A stretch of DNA of 64,000 nt, taken from KK5 sp034043675. GTDB taxonomy: Bacteria > Pseudomonadota > Gammaproteobacteria > Burkholderiales > Burkholderiaceae_C. This document shows, in pieces, positions 40,375 through 49,594 of this stretch. The stretch spans positions 372,001-436,000 of the forward strand of contig NZ_JAXCLA010000007.1 of NCBI RefSeq assembly GCF_034043675.1, written 5' to 3'. Within the stretch, counting starts at the first letter, position 1. Each line of letters starts with the position of its first letter. Below the pieces are notes generated by a model. It did not search any database, was not told where the DNA came from, and saw only the letters and a program-made list of their open reading frames with translations. The position numbers and the translations under genes were made by a program.

Positions 40375-42294
40375 ATGTGTGGCATCACCGGCATTTTTGA
40401 CATTCGCAGCCAGCGCTTACCCGAGCGAGACAGGCTGCACCGGATGAACGAGTCCCAGCACCACCGCGGGCCAGACGAGGGCGACCTGCACATCGAGCCT
40501 GGCGTAGGCTTCGGCCACCGTCGACTGTCGGTCATCGACATCGCCACGGGCCAGCAGCCGATCTTCAATGACGACAAGACCGTGGCGCTCGTCTTCAACG
40601 GCGAGGTCTATAACTACCTGGAGTTGATGGACGAGTTGCGCGGCCACGGCTACGTGTTTCGTACCAAGAGCGACTCCGAGGCCATCGTGCGTGCTTGGGA
40701 GCACTGGGGCGAGGACTGCGTGCACCATTTGCGTGGCATGTTCGCCTTCATGATCCACGATCGTCGTCGCGAGTGTCTGTTCATGGCGCGCGATCGCCTG
40801 GGTGTGAAGCCGCTGCATTACGCGTTGACGGCGGACGGCTGGCTGTTGTTCGGTTCTGAATTGAAAAGCCTGATGGCTCATGGCGGGCTGCGTCAGGAAC
40901 TGGATCCGCGCGCCGTCGAAGCCTATTTCGCGCTGGGATACGTGCCCGATCCGGCGACGATCTACAAGCACGCGTACAAGCTCGCCCCTGGCCATCGCCT
41001 GCTCGTCAAACGCGGCGAGGCGGTGGGTACGCCACAGCGCTATTGGGACGTGAAGTTCACGCTGGACGCGCAGATCGGCGAGCAGGAGGCCGCCGAGGAA
41101 CTGCGCCGCCGGCTCGCTGAAGCTGTCAAGCTGCGCTTGAAGTCCGAGGTGCCGCTGGGCGCGTTCCTGTCCGGCGGCGTGGATTCCAGCGCCGTTGTTG
41201 CGGCGATGGCGCAGTTGGACGAGCAGCCGGTCAACACTTGCTCCATCGGTTTCGACGACCCGCAGTTCAACGAGACACAGTTTGCGCAGATGGTGGCGGA
41301 CCGCTATCGCACGAACCACCGTGTCGAGACAGTCGACAGCGACGATTTCGGCCTGGTCGATCTGCTGGCGCATCTGTACGACGAGCCCTATGCGGATTCG
41401 TCCGCAATCCCGACCTATCGCGTCTGCGAACTGGCGCGCAAGCACGTGACCGTGGCGCTGAGCGGTGACGGTGGTGATGAGAGCTTTGGTGGCTACCGGC
41501 GCTACAAGATGCACATGATGGAAGAGCGCATGCGTGGCGCGTTCCCGCTGGCACTTCGGCGTGGCGTGTTTGGCCCGCTGGCAAGGCTCTATCCGAAGGC
41601 CGATTGGGCGCCTCGCGTGTTCCGCGCCAAGACGACCTTCCAGGCCATCGCGCGTAACTCGGTTGATGCCTACTTCAACACGATGGGTCTGGTGCGCGAC
41701 CCGATGCGACACGCCTTGTTCAGCGATGCCTTCAAGCGCGAACTGCAAGGCTGGCATGCCAGCGAGGTGTTCCATGCGCACGCGCAACGTGCCGATACCG
41801 ACGATCCGTTGGCGGTGATCCAGTACATTGACCTCCACACCTATCTGCCCGGCGATATCAACACCAAGGTGGACCGCGCCAGCATGGCGCACAGCCTGGA
41901 GGTGCGCGAGCCGCTGATGGACCACCCGTTGGTGGAGTGGCTGGCGACGCTGCCGTCCAGCTTGAAGCTGCGCGGCCAGGAGGGCAAGTACCTATTCAAG
42001 AAGGCGCTGGAGCCGATGCTGCCGCATGACGTGCTGTATCGGCCCAAGATGGGCTTCGCCGTACCGCTGGCGCGCTGGCTGCGCGGGCCGCTGCGGGAGG
42101 CCACGCGGCAGGCGCTACAGCACGGTGCACTGGCGCAAACGGGTTGGTTCAACCCTGCCACCATCGCGCGCCTGCTGGACCAGCACGAGCGCGGCCAGCT
42201 CGATCACGCGCAGCCGCTGTGGGTACTGTTGATGTTCGACGCCTTCCTGCGCAACGCCGGGCTGGGCCAGGCCGCCGCGCGCGCGGCCGCATGA
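40375..42294 (+). CDS. XrtA-system amidotransferase (asparagine-synthase-like)
   Basis: Class II glutamine amidotransferase of 639 residues. Its catalytic Cys2 (MCGITG) is followed by HHRGPDEG, FNGEVYN and the synthetase-domain ATP motif SGGVDSSAVVAA; both the glutaminase and the synthetase halves are complete. The length and internal features (ALGYVPDPATIYK, KMGFAVPLARWLRGPLRE) match the exosortase A amidotransferase family TIGR03108 rather than housekeeping AsnB. It probably amidates a uronic acid or another carboxylate of the EPS. It opens the second rightward operon, divergent from gtrA. Confidence 0.92.
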   Translation: MCGITGIFDIRSQRLPERDRLHRMNESQHHRGPDEGDLHIEPGVGFGHRRLSVIDIATGQQPIFNDDKTVALVFNGEVYNYLELMDELRGHGYVFRTKSDSEAIVRAWEHWGEDCVHHLRGMFAFMIHDRRRECLFMARDRLGVKPLHYALTADGWLLFGSELKSLMAHGGLRQELDPRAVEAYFALGYVPDPATIYKHAYKLAPGHRLLVKRGEAVGTPQRYWDVKFTLDAQIGEQEAAEELRRRLAEAVKLRLKSEVPLGAFLSGGVDSSAVVAAMAQLDEQPVNTCSIGFDDPQFNETQFAQMVADRYRTNHRVETVDSDDFGLVDLLAHLYDEPYADSSAIPTYRVCELARKHVTVALSGDGGDESFGGYRRYKMHMMEERMRGAFPLALRRGVFGPLARLYPKADWAPRVFRAKTTFQAIARNSVDAYFNTMGLVRDPMRHALFSDAFKRELQGWHASEVFHAHAQRADTDDPLAVIQYIDLHTYLPGDINTKVDRASMAHSLEVREPLMDHPLVEWLATLPSSLKLRGQEGKYLFKKALEPMLPHDVLYRPKMGFAVPLARWLRGPLREATRQALQHGALAQTGWFNPATIARLLDQHERGQLDHAQPLWVLLMFDAFLRNAGLGQAAARAAA

Positions 42295-42313
42295 ATTCAA
42301 AGGGATCAGGACG

Positions 42314-43630
42314 ATGAAGGTTTCGGTTTTCGGTCTGGGCTACGTCGGCGCGGTGTCTTGCGCTTGCTTGCCCGAACTCGGGCACGAGGTGGTGGGCGTG
42401 GACATCAACTCGCTCAAGGTGGAACTGATCGCCTCGGGCCAGTCGCCCGTCGTGGAGGCGGGCATCGAGGAGCTGATCGCGGCTGCAGTGCAGGCCGGCA
42501 AGCTGACCGCGACCCGCGACGTGTCCGCTGCCGTGCGCAGCACCGAGGTCTCACTGATCTCCGTCGCCACGCCTGCGCTGTCCAACTACATGCCCGACCT
42601 GACTGCGCTGGACGCTGTGGTTCGCCAGATCGGTGCGGAGATTGCGAAGAAGGACAGCCGGCACACGCTGGTCATTCGCAGTACTGTCGCGCCGGGCACG
42701 ACGCGCGAGCGCATCGCGCCGTTGCTCGAACAGGCCGTGGGCCGTCGCATCGGTGACCGGCTCTCGCTGGTCTTCAACCCCGAGTTCCTGCGCGAAGGCT
42801 CGTCGGTAGCGGACTTCCACCAGCCGCCGCAGACCATCGTCGGCAGCCTGGACGAGGCTGGTGTCGAAGTGATGCGCCAGCTCTATGCGGGTGTGCCCGG
42901 CAGCTTCGTCGCAGCCGACGTGGGCGTGGCCGAGTCCGTCAAATACCTGTGCAACGTCTTTCATGCGCTGAAGATCGTCTTCGCCAACGAGGCCGGAGCA
43001 GTGTTGAAGGAAACGGGTCTGGACTCCCGCGAAGTGCTGGATCTGTTCTGCCGCGACACGCAGCTCAACATCTCAAAGGCCTATCTGCGCCCCGGTTTCG
43101 CGTTCGGCGGATCCTGCCTACCTAAGGAGGTCAAGGGCTTCCTGACCATAGCGCGGGAGCGCGGCGTGGAGATTCCCGTGCTCGGCTCGCTGCTGGACAG
43201 CAACGAGGCTCATATCGCGCGGGCCTATGCGCAGATTGCGGCCCACGGTCGCAAGCCCGTGGCGCTGTTCGGCCTGGCTTTCAAGCCCGGCACAGACGAC
43301 CTGCGCGACTCGCCGCTGGTGGTGCTGGCCGAGCGCCTGCTGGGCAAGGGCTTCGATATCGCGATCTACGACAAGTTCGTCAAGATTGCGCGGCTGCTGG
43401 GCAAGAACAAGGAATACATCGACCGCGAAATTCCCCACCTCGATCGCTTGCTGCATGAGGAGCCCGACGCCGCGCTGGCTCGCGCCGAGATCGTCGTCGT
43501 GGGCCATGCGGACGCCGAGGCGCGCCAGCGCATCATCGCCTTGTCGAAAGGCGCTCGTGTCATCGACCTGAATGGCTATGCCGACTTGCGCGACGCCGGG
43601 TTTGCGCAGTACGAGGGCATCTGCTGGTGA
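42314..43630 (+). CDS. algD: GDP-mannose 6-dehydrogenase-like (AlgD type)
   Basis: A 438-residue nucleotide-sugar dehydrogenase. It closely follows the Pseudomonas AlgD pattern: VFGLGYVGAVSCACL, RSTVAPGTTRERI, FNPEFLREG, VKYLCNVFHALKI, the nucleophile C268 in GFAFGGSCLPKEV at the same position as in AlgD, and the terminal EGICW. This supports GDP-mannuronic acid as product over UDP-glucuronate. It starts 19 bp after the amidotransferase stop and overlaps the next gene by four bases. No other alginate genes are seen, so the mannuronate probably goes into this EPS. Confidence 0.88.
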   Translation: MKVSVFGLGYVGAVSCACLPELGHEVVGVDINSLKVELIASGQSPVVEAGIEELIAAAVQAGKLTATRDVSAAVRSTEVSLISVATPALSNYMPDLTALDAVVRQIGAEIAKKDSRHTLVIRSTVAPGTTRERIAPLLEQAVGRRIGDRLSLVFNPEFLREGSSVADFHQPPQTIVGSLDEAGVEVMRQLYAGVPGSFVAADVGVAESVKYLCNVFHALKIVFANEAGAVLKETGLDSREVLDLFCRDTQLNISKAYLRPGFAFGGSCLPKEVKGFLTIARERGVEIPVLGSLLDSNEAHIARAYAQIAAHGRKPVALFGLAFKPGTDDLRDSPLVVLAERLLGKGFDIAIYDKFVKIARLLGKNKEYIDREIPHLDRLLHEEPDAALARAEIVVVGHADAEARQRIIALSKGARVIDLNGYADLRDAGFAQYEGICW

Positions 43631-44841
43631 GTCGGCTCAAGGTCGCGTTCATCTCGCCGGTGTTTCTCTTCCCGGCCGATGCAGGCGGCAAGATCCGCAC
43701 GGGCAACATCCTGAGAGGCTTGAAGGAGAGTGGCCAGTTCGACATCACGCTGCTGTCGCCGGCCACGGGCGAGCAGCAGCGCGAGTGGCAGCATGAGCTT
43801 GGCAGGCTCTGCGAGCGCTTCATCGACTGGATGCCCAGCCCGCCGCGTCCGCGCTGGCGGCGCGCGCCCGACCTGCTGTCGTCGCTGCCGATCAACGTCG
43901 CTGCCGACCGCACGCCTGCAGCCGTCGCCGCCGTCGAACAGGTGTTGGCCGCCGAGCGCTTCGACGTGGCCGTCTTCGACTTCGTTCATGCTGCCGTGTT
44001 GCGCCCCGAGACGCTGAGCGGCGCAACCGTTTGCTTCACGCATAACGTCGAGGCCGAAATTTTCGAACGCCACGCAAAGACAGCGGCCAGCGCGCCGCTG
44101 CGATGGCTGTGGTCTGGGCAGGCGCGCAAGATGCGCCGCTTCGAGCGTGCAGAGCTTGCGCGTTTCACGCGCGTCGTCGCGGTGTCCGAGCGCGATGCGC
44201 AGATGTTCGCCAAACAAGACGGCCTGACCACAGTCCGAGCGATCCCCACCGGCGTCGATCTCGACTTCTTCTCCTGGCAGCCGCCGACCGATGGCGCGCC
44301 AACTGTCGTCTTCACCGGCTCGATGGACTGGGAGGCCAACGTCGACGGTATTCGCTTCTACATCGATGAAGTCTGGCCGCGCGTGCGCGCCAAGCGGCCG
44401 GACGCGCAACTGCGCGTCGTCGGCAAGAATCCCCCGCTTGGCCTGGTGCAGCGCAACGAGCCGGGCGTGAGCTTCACCGGCTTTGTCGATGACGTGCGTC
44501 GCCACGTGCGCGATGCCCAGGCGTTCGTGATCCCGCTGCGCGTGGGCGGTGGCACGCGTATCAAGGCATTCGAGGCGATGGCCATGGGTCTGCCGGTCGT
44601 CTCGACCAGCATCGGCATCGAGGGGCTGGACGTTGTTCACGGCCTCCACTTCCTGCGTGCCGACGGCGCCGACGCGCTTGCCGAAGCCACGCTGCAGTTG
44701 CTGGCCGATGCTGAGCTGCGTCTGAGCCTCTCCAGGGCCGCGCGCGAGGTGGTTGAAGCTCGCTTCGGCCACCGTGTCGCGTCGGATGTGTTCGGCCGCA
44801 TCCTCGTGGAAGCCGTTGATGCGGAGGGGGCTGCCGCGTGA
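43627..44841 (+). CDS. Glycosyltransferase, GT4-like (TIGR03087-related)
   Basis: A 404-residue GT-B glycosyltransferase. The N-terminus VAFISPVFLFPADAGGKIRTGNIL and the VFTGSMDWEANVDGIRFY and FVIPLRVGGGTRIKAFEAMAMGLPVV donor-site motifs place it in group 1 (GT4-type), related to the glycosyltransferase at 31391. The start is GTG inside the preceding stop (overlap 4 bp), and the stop overlaps the following GTG. Substrates cannot be assigned. Confidence 0.88.
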   Translation: MSRLKVAFISPVFLFPADAGGKIRTGNILRGLKESGQFDITLLSPATGEQQREWQHELGRLCERFIDWMPSPPRPRWRRAPDLLSSLPINVAADRTPAAVAAVEQVLAAERFDVAVFDFVHAAVLRPETLSGATVCFTHNVEAEIFERHAKTAASAPLRWLWSGQARKMRRFERAELARFTRVVAVSERDAQMFAKQDGLTTVRAIPTGVDLDFFSWQPPTDGAPTVVFTGSMDWEANVDGIRFYIDEVWPRVRAKRPDAQLRVVGKNPPLGLVQRNEPGVSFTGFVDDVRRHVRDAQAFVIPLRVGGGTRIKAFEAMAMGLPVVSTSIGIEGLDVVHGLHFLRADGADALAEATLQLLADAELRLSLSRAAREVVEARFGHRVASDVFGRILVEAVDAEGAAA

Positions 44842-46046
44842 GGACGCTCAAGATCCTGACCTTCTCGACGCTGTTCCCCAGTAGCGTACGGCCTACCCAC
44901 GGCATCTTTGTCGAGACGCGGCTGCGCGAGCTGCTGAAAAGCGGGCAGGTCGAGTCTCGCGTCGTCGCGCCGGTACCGTGGTTCCCGGCAAGTCACCCGC
45001 GCTGGGGTGACTACGCCAAGTTCGCCGCCACTCCTGCCAGCGAACAGCGCAACGGGCTGGATGTACTGCACCCGCGCTACCTGCTGCTGCCTAAAGTGGG
45101 CATGACTGCTGCACCGCTGACGCTGGCGCTGGGCGCGCGCGCGGCCGTGCAGAAGCTGATTGATGAAGGCTTCGACTTCGATCTCATCGATGCGCACTAC
45201 TACTACCCCGACGGCGTTGCCGCCGCGCTGCTTGCGAAATGGTTCCACAAACCGTTGACCATCACCGCGCGCGGCACGGACCTGAACCTGATCCCGCAAT
45301 ACGCGTTGCCGGCTCGCATGATCGACTGGGCCGCCCGGCGCGCGTCGGCCTCCATCGGCGTCTGCGCCGCTTTGATGGATGTGCTGCGTGGCCGGGGCCA
45401 TGACCCGGCGCGGCTGCACGTGCTGCGCAACGGCGTGGACCTGCAACGCTTCCGTCCTCTATCGCCTGCCGACATGCGCGCCGACTTGGGTATTGATGGC
45501 GCCCCGCTGCTGCTGTCTGTGGGTCACCTGATCGAGCGCAAGGGCCACCACATCGCCATCGAGGCGCTGGCGGAACTGGCCAAGATCCGCCCCGATGCCC
45601 GGCTCGTCATCATCGGCGAGGGCGAGGAGCGAGCCGGCTTGGCTGCACTGGCTGTGCGCCTGGGCGTGTCCGAGAAGGTGCGCCTGACCGGGGCGCTGCC
45701 CAACGCCGAGTTGTTGAAGTGGTACAGCGCTGCCGATGCGCTGCTGCTGTGCTCCAGCCGCGAGGGCTGGGCCAATGTGCTGCTGGAAGCGATGGCCTGC
45801 GGTGCACCGGTTGTCGCGACCGACATCTGGGGTACGCCCGAGGTCGTCGCGGCGCCGGAGGCGGGACGGTTGGTGACTCGCCGCGATGGGCCCGCATTTG
45901 CCAGCGCGATCAGCGAATTGCTCGATGCCGGAGTAGATCGTTTGGCGACGCGCCGCTATGCCGAGGGCTTTAGTTGGCAAGCCACGACGGAGGGGCAACT
46001 GGAGCTGTTCAGCGGAATTGCCAAGAAGGTTTGCCATGCTACGTGA
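44838..46046 (+). CDS. Glycosyltransferase family 4
   Basis: A 402-residue GT-B enzyme. It opens with ILTFSTLFPSSVRPTHGIFVETRL, and the FDLIDAHYYYPDG segment, the SVGHLIERKGHH and CSSREGWANVLLEAMACGAPVVATDIWGTPEV motifs are typical of EPS group-1 glycosyltransferases, including the EX7E-type donor site. GTG start, four-base overlap upstream; it overlaps the O-ligase gene by eleven bases. The substrate is unknown. Confidence 0.9.
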   Translation: MRTLKILTFSTLFPSSVRPTHGIFVETRLRELLKSGQVESRVVAPVPWFPASHPRWGDYAKFAATPASEQRNGLDVLHPRYLLLPKVGMTAAPLTLALGARAAVQKLIDEGFDFDLIDAHYYYPDGVAAALLAKWFHKPLTITARGTDLNLIPQYALPARMIDWAARRASASIGVCAALMDVLRGRGHDPARLHVLRNGVDLQRFRPLSPADMRADLGIDGAPLLLSVGHLIERKGHHIAIEALAELAKIRPDARLVIIGEGEERAGLAALAVRLGVSEKVRLTGALPNAELLKWYSAADALLLCSSREGWANVLLEAMACGAPVVATDIWGTPEVVAAPEAGRLVTRRDGPAFASAISELLDAGVDRLATRRYAEGFSWQATTEGQLELFSGIAKKVCHAT

Positions 46047-47358
46047 CCTTGCCCTGTTGCTCATCTTTGGTTGGGGTTTCTTGCAATCGTTCAAGCGCCC
46101 GTGGATTGGCATCCTGATCTGGACCTGGATCAGTGTCATGAATCCCCACCAGTTGTCCTGGACGCTGAAGGATCAGCCATTCGCCATGGTTATCTTTTGC
46201 TCGACGATGTTGGGCCTGTTGATCACGAAGGATCGCAAGGATTTTTCGCTGGCCCGCGAGCAGCGCATGCTCATCGTCTTCATGGTCTGGATGTGCATCA
46301 CCTTGCCGTTCTCGATGTTGTTCGACGAGAGCTTCGAACTGTGGAAACGGGTCATGAAGATCGACCTGGTGGTGCTCGTGTCGATGGTCTTGCTGCACTC
46401 GAAGCGGCAATTGATGTGGTTCGTCTGGATCAACGTCATTTCGATTGGCTTCTATGGCGTGAAGGGCGGCATCTTCACGGCGATGACCGGCGGCAACTAC
46501 AAGGTATGGGGACCAGAAACCAGCTATATCGAGGGCAACAACGAGGTCGCGGTCGCTATCGTGATGACCATCCCGTTGATGCGTTTCCTGCAGATGCAGA
46601 TGCAGGCTAGATGGGCGAGGCTGGTGATGACCTTCTGCATGCTCATGATGGTCTTGGCCGCATTGGGCAGTAATTCGCGCGGTGCGTTGTTGGCGCTCGG
46701 AGCGATGGGGCTGATGTTCTGGTGGCGCGGCAAGAACAAGATCGGCCCGGCGATCGCCCTTGTCGTCATCGGTGCCGGGATGCTGTCGTTGATGCCTGCC
46801 GAATGGTGGGAGCGCATGAATACCATCAAGACCTACGATCAGGATGCGTCGGCCCTGGGCCGTATCAACGCCTGGTGGATGGCGTTCAACCTGGCCAAGT
46901 CCCATTTGTTTGGCGGGGGATTCATGGTCTGGACGGGCGTCATCTTCGCGGTCTATGCGCCAGATCCGACCGACGTTCATGCCGCTCACAGCATCTATTT
47001 CATGGTGCTGGGCGAGCAGGGTTTTGTGGGCTTGTTTCTCTTCCTGGCGTTGTTCATGCTGGCCTACGGCTCGGCCAACCATCTGCGCGGACAGGGGCGG
47101 CGCCAGCCCGAAACGCAATGGTTGTCGGATCTGGGCGGCATGCTGCAGGTGAGTTTCGTGGGCTACGCCGTGGGTGGCGCATTCCTGAGCCTGTCCTACT
47201 GGGACCTGCCCTACAACATGATGATCATGGCCGTGGTCGGTAGGCGCTGGCTTGCGCGCAAGGCGTGGTTGACTGAGAAACCCGAGCCGCTGATTGTGTG
47301 GCCGCCGTTCGCGCAAAGTTGGTTCAAGAAGACGCCCAAGGCGATGCCATTGTCATGA
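46036..47358 (+). CDS. XrtA-associated O-glycosylation ligase / Wzy-like polymerase
   Basis: A 440-residue integral membrane protein with about ten helices. It resembles the exosortase A-associated putative O-glycosylation ligase family TIGR03097, part of the Wzy/WaaL superfamily. Key parts are the RPWIGILIWTWISVMNPH N-terminus, the SYIEGNNEVAVAI loop, and the large periplasmic loop with the conserved histidine in VHAAHSIYFMVLGEQGFVGL. It may polymerise the EPS repeat or attach it to PEP-CTERM proteins. I chose the ATG at 46036, eleven bases inside the preceding gene, because it starts the first helix cleanly. The stop overlaps the deacetylase start (ATGA). Confidence 0.9.
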   Translation: MLRDLALLLIFGWGFLQSFKRPWIGILIWTWISVMNPHQLSWTLKDQPFAMVIFCSTMLGLLITKDRKDFSLAREQRMLIVFMVWMCITLPFSMLFDESFELWKRVMKIDLVVLVSMVLLHSKRQLMWFVWINVISIGFYGVKGGIFTAMTGGNYKVWGPETSYIEGNNEVAVAIVMTIPLMRFLQMQMQARWARLVMTFCMLMMVLAALGSNSRGALLALGAMGLMFWWRGKNKIGPAIALVVIGAGMLSLMPAEWWERMNTIKTYDQDASALGRINAWWMAFNLAKSHLFGGGFMVWTGVIFAVYAPDPTDVHAAHSIYFMVLGEQGFVGLFLFLALFMLAYGSANHLRGQGRRQPETQWLSDLGGMLQVSFVGYAVGGAFLSLSYWDLPYNMMIMAVVGRRWLARKAWLTEKPEPLIVWPPFAQSWFKKTPKAMPLS

Positions 47359-48314
47359 AACCCCTGTTCAATCTGCTGTCTCCGGCTGGAACGCGCGCGC
47401 GCTTGAGCGTGTTGATCTTCCACCGCGTGTTGCCGCAACCTGACCCGCTGTTTCCCGAGGAGATGGACGCGGCACGCTTCGACACCCTGCTGGGCTGGGT
47501 CAAGTGGTGGTTCAACGTGCTCCCGCTGGACGAAGCGGCGCGGCGTCTGCGGGACGGCAGCCTGCCTGCGCGAGCCGCGGCCTTGACCTTCGACGACGGC
47601 TATGCCGACAACCACGACGTGGCGCTCCCCTTGCTTCAAAAGCATGGCCTGCCTTGCAGTTTCTTCGTCGCCACCGGTTTCCTGGACGGAGGGCGTATGT
47701 GGAATGACACGCTCATCGAGGCCTTGCGCCTGAGTGATAAGCCGCTGCTCGACCTCAGCGGCTTGCGGGGGGCCAACGGCGAAGATCTGGGCCGGCATGA
47801 ACTGGGCGCAGATACCGCGCGCCGTGCGGCTCTGGGCCAGCTCATCGAGCATGTGAAATACCTGCCCCCTGGGCCTCGACAGGCCTGCGTGGATGCCATC
47901 GCAGCGCGTGCCGAAGTCGAACCACCGAACGATCTGATGATGAGCAGCGAACAGGTGCGCGCCCTGCGTGGGGCCGGCATGCAAATCGGCGCGCACACCG
48001 TCAGCCACCCGATCCTGGCGACGCTTGATGCTCGGCAGGTCGCCGATGAAATGGGCCGCAGCCGCGACGTGCTTCAGGCATTGCTGGGTGAGAAGGTGAG
48101 CCTATTCGCCTATCCCAATGGCAAGCCGGGTGTCGACTACCTGCCCGACGTACATCCCGGCATCGCGCGCGAGTTGGGGTTCGAGGCGGCGGTGTCCACG
48201 CGCTGGGCAGCGGCGCGGCGCGACGAGGATGTTTTCCAGATCCCGCGCTTCACGCCTTGGGACCGCAGCCGGTTCGGCTTTGGCCTGCGCCTGGCGCGCA
48301 ACCTGTCGAACTGA
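47355..48314 (+). CDS. Second polysaccharide deacetylase (NodB-type)
   Basis: A 319-residue deacetylase, distinct from the one at 29486. It has VLIFHRVLP near the N-terminus, the catalytic LTFDDGYADNHD, FFVATGFLD and the zinc-site HTVSHP, then a C-terminal domain with FAYPNGKPG, ending FTPWDRSRFGFGLRLARN. No signal peptide is visible. Four-base overlap with the O-ligase gene and one-base overlap (TGATG) with the following glycosyltransferase. It could act on the cytoplasmic lipid-linked intermediate. Confidence 0.9.
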   Translation: MKPLFNLLSPAGTRARLSVLIFHRVLPQPDPLFPEEMDAARFDTLLGWVKWWFNVLPLDEAARRLRDGSLPARAAALTFDDGYADNHDVALPLLQKHGLPCSFFVATGFLDGGRMWNDTLIEALRLSDKPLLDLSGLRGANGEDLGRHELGADTARRAALGQLIEHVKYLPPGPRQACVDAIAARAEVEPPNDLMMSSEQVRALRGAGMQIGAHTVSHPILATLDARQVADEMGRSRDVLQALLGEKVSLFAYPNGKPGVDYLPDVHPGIARELGFEAAVSTRWAAARRDEDVFQIPRFTPWDRSRFGFGLRLARNLSN

Positions 48315-49594
48315 TGGCGATGCGCCGAGTCCTTTTTCTCGCTTATCTGTTTCCGCCGATTGCCAACTCTGGCACGCGGCGCAGCCTGGCTTTCGTCAAC
48401 CATCTGCCGGACTGCGGCTGGCATCCGCTGGTACTGGGCTGGGATCCCGAACCGCATGTGGGACTGGAGCCCGAGATGTTGGCCGAACTCCGGCCCGGCA
48501 CACGTATCGAACGAGTACCGCTGCTGTCCCGCTTGCGTGCGCAGCGTTGGGCGGGCTGGTTGCCGCGGGCGGTCAGCCGCCGCCTCGTCGAGGCCCTGGC
48601 TTGGCGACTGCGAGTTCGCAGTACCGTACCCGACGAAGCCGCGGGCTGGCTCAAGCCTGCCGTCGAGCGGGCGGTCGAACTGCATCGGCGCGAGGGCTTC
48701 GATGCCATCTACGCCAGTGGCTGGCCCTGGACGGCCTTCCTTATCGCGCGCGAGGTGTCACGTCGTACCGGCAAGCCCTATGTGCTGGACTATCGTGACC
48801 AGTGGACGCCCAGCGGTGACATGGCCTGGGAACAGGCGACGCCCGAGCAACTGCGCGACAACCCGGCGCTGGAAAGGCTGGCGGCCAAGGACGCCGCAGC
48901 AATCGTCACCGTCACCCGAGCGTTGGTGGACAGCGTGGGCCGCGACTGCGGACGCGACGACCTGCATCTGATCACAAACGGCTTCGAACCCAGCGATTTC
49001 GCAGGCGAGGCGCCGCCCCCTGGCGACGGTCTGCTGCGCATCGCGTATACCGGCGTTTGGCGGCCGGGCTACGGTCTGCATGATCTTTATGCCGCCGTCG
49101 CGCTGCTTGGCTCGCAAGGCCATCCGGAACTGGCGCGACTGCGTGTGCTGGCCGCCGGTTTCGCACCCGGGCCTGCAGCCGAGGCAGGCGTGAGCGAGTG
49201 GGTCAGTGAACTGGGTCGCGTGCCGCATGGCGAGGCGGTCACGCTGATGAAGCAAGCCGACCTGTTGTACTTGCCGGTGCCCACGGGCTATTACGCCATC
49301 GCGTCGCTACCCGGAAAGCTGTTTGAGTATCTGGCCTGCGGTCGACCCATTCTGGCGATCGTGCCTGCGGCCAGCGAGGTGGCGCAGGTGCTCGACGACA
49401 CCGGCGGCGGTGTGCGCGTCGAGCCGGGCGACGTGGCCGGCCTCGCACTGACGCTGCTCGCTTGGCTGCGCGGCGAAGCGCAGGTGGCGCCACCGCATGG
49501 CATCGACCGCTACAGCCGCGCCGCCACGGCGCAGCGCCTGGCCCGTGTGCTGGATGCGGCGGTCGACGGTCGGCGCCTGGAGGCCACTCCATGA
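48314..49594 (+). CDS. Glycosyltransferase, GT-B type
   Basis: A 426-residue protein with RVLFLAYLFPPIANSGTRRSLAFVNHL at the N-terminus, YVLDYRDQWTP in the middle and a donor-site half with YTGVWRPGYGLHDL, KQADLLYLPVP and LPGKLFEYLACGRPILAI. These are typical of EPS glycosyltransferases with the group-1 donor fold. Start codon in TGATG overlap with the deacetylase; four-base overlap with the flippase gene. The sugar is unknown. Confidence 0.87.
   Translation: MAMRRVLFLAYLFPPIANSGTRRSLAFVNHLPDCGWHPLVLGWDPEPHVGLEPEMLAELRPGTRIERVPLLSRLRAQRWAGWLPRAVSRRLVEALAWRLRVRSTVPDEAAGWLKPAVERAVELHRREGFDAIYASGWPWTAFLIAREVSRRTGKPYVLDYRDQWTPSGDMAWEQATPEQLRDNPALERLAAKDAAAIVTVTRALVDSVGRDCGRDDLHLITNGFEPSDFAGEAPPPGDGLLRIAYTGVWRPGYGLHDLYAAVALLGSQGHPELARLRVLAAGFAPGPAAEAGVSEWVSELGRVPHGEAVTLMKQADLLYLPVPTGYYAIASLPGKLFEYLACGRPILAIVPAASEVAQVLDDTGGGVRVEPGDVAGLALTLLAWLRGEAQVAPPHGIDRYSRAATAQRLARVLDAAVDGRRLEATP

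Noticed and set aside
40417..41925. A 502-codon open frame on the minus strand
   Set aside because: It lies opposite the XrtA amidotransferase and has the low-complexity composition of a high-GC antisense frame.
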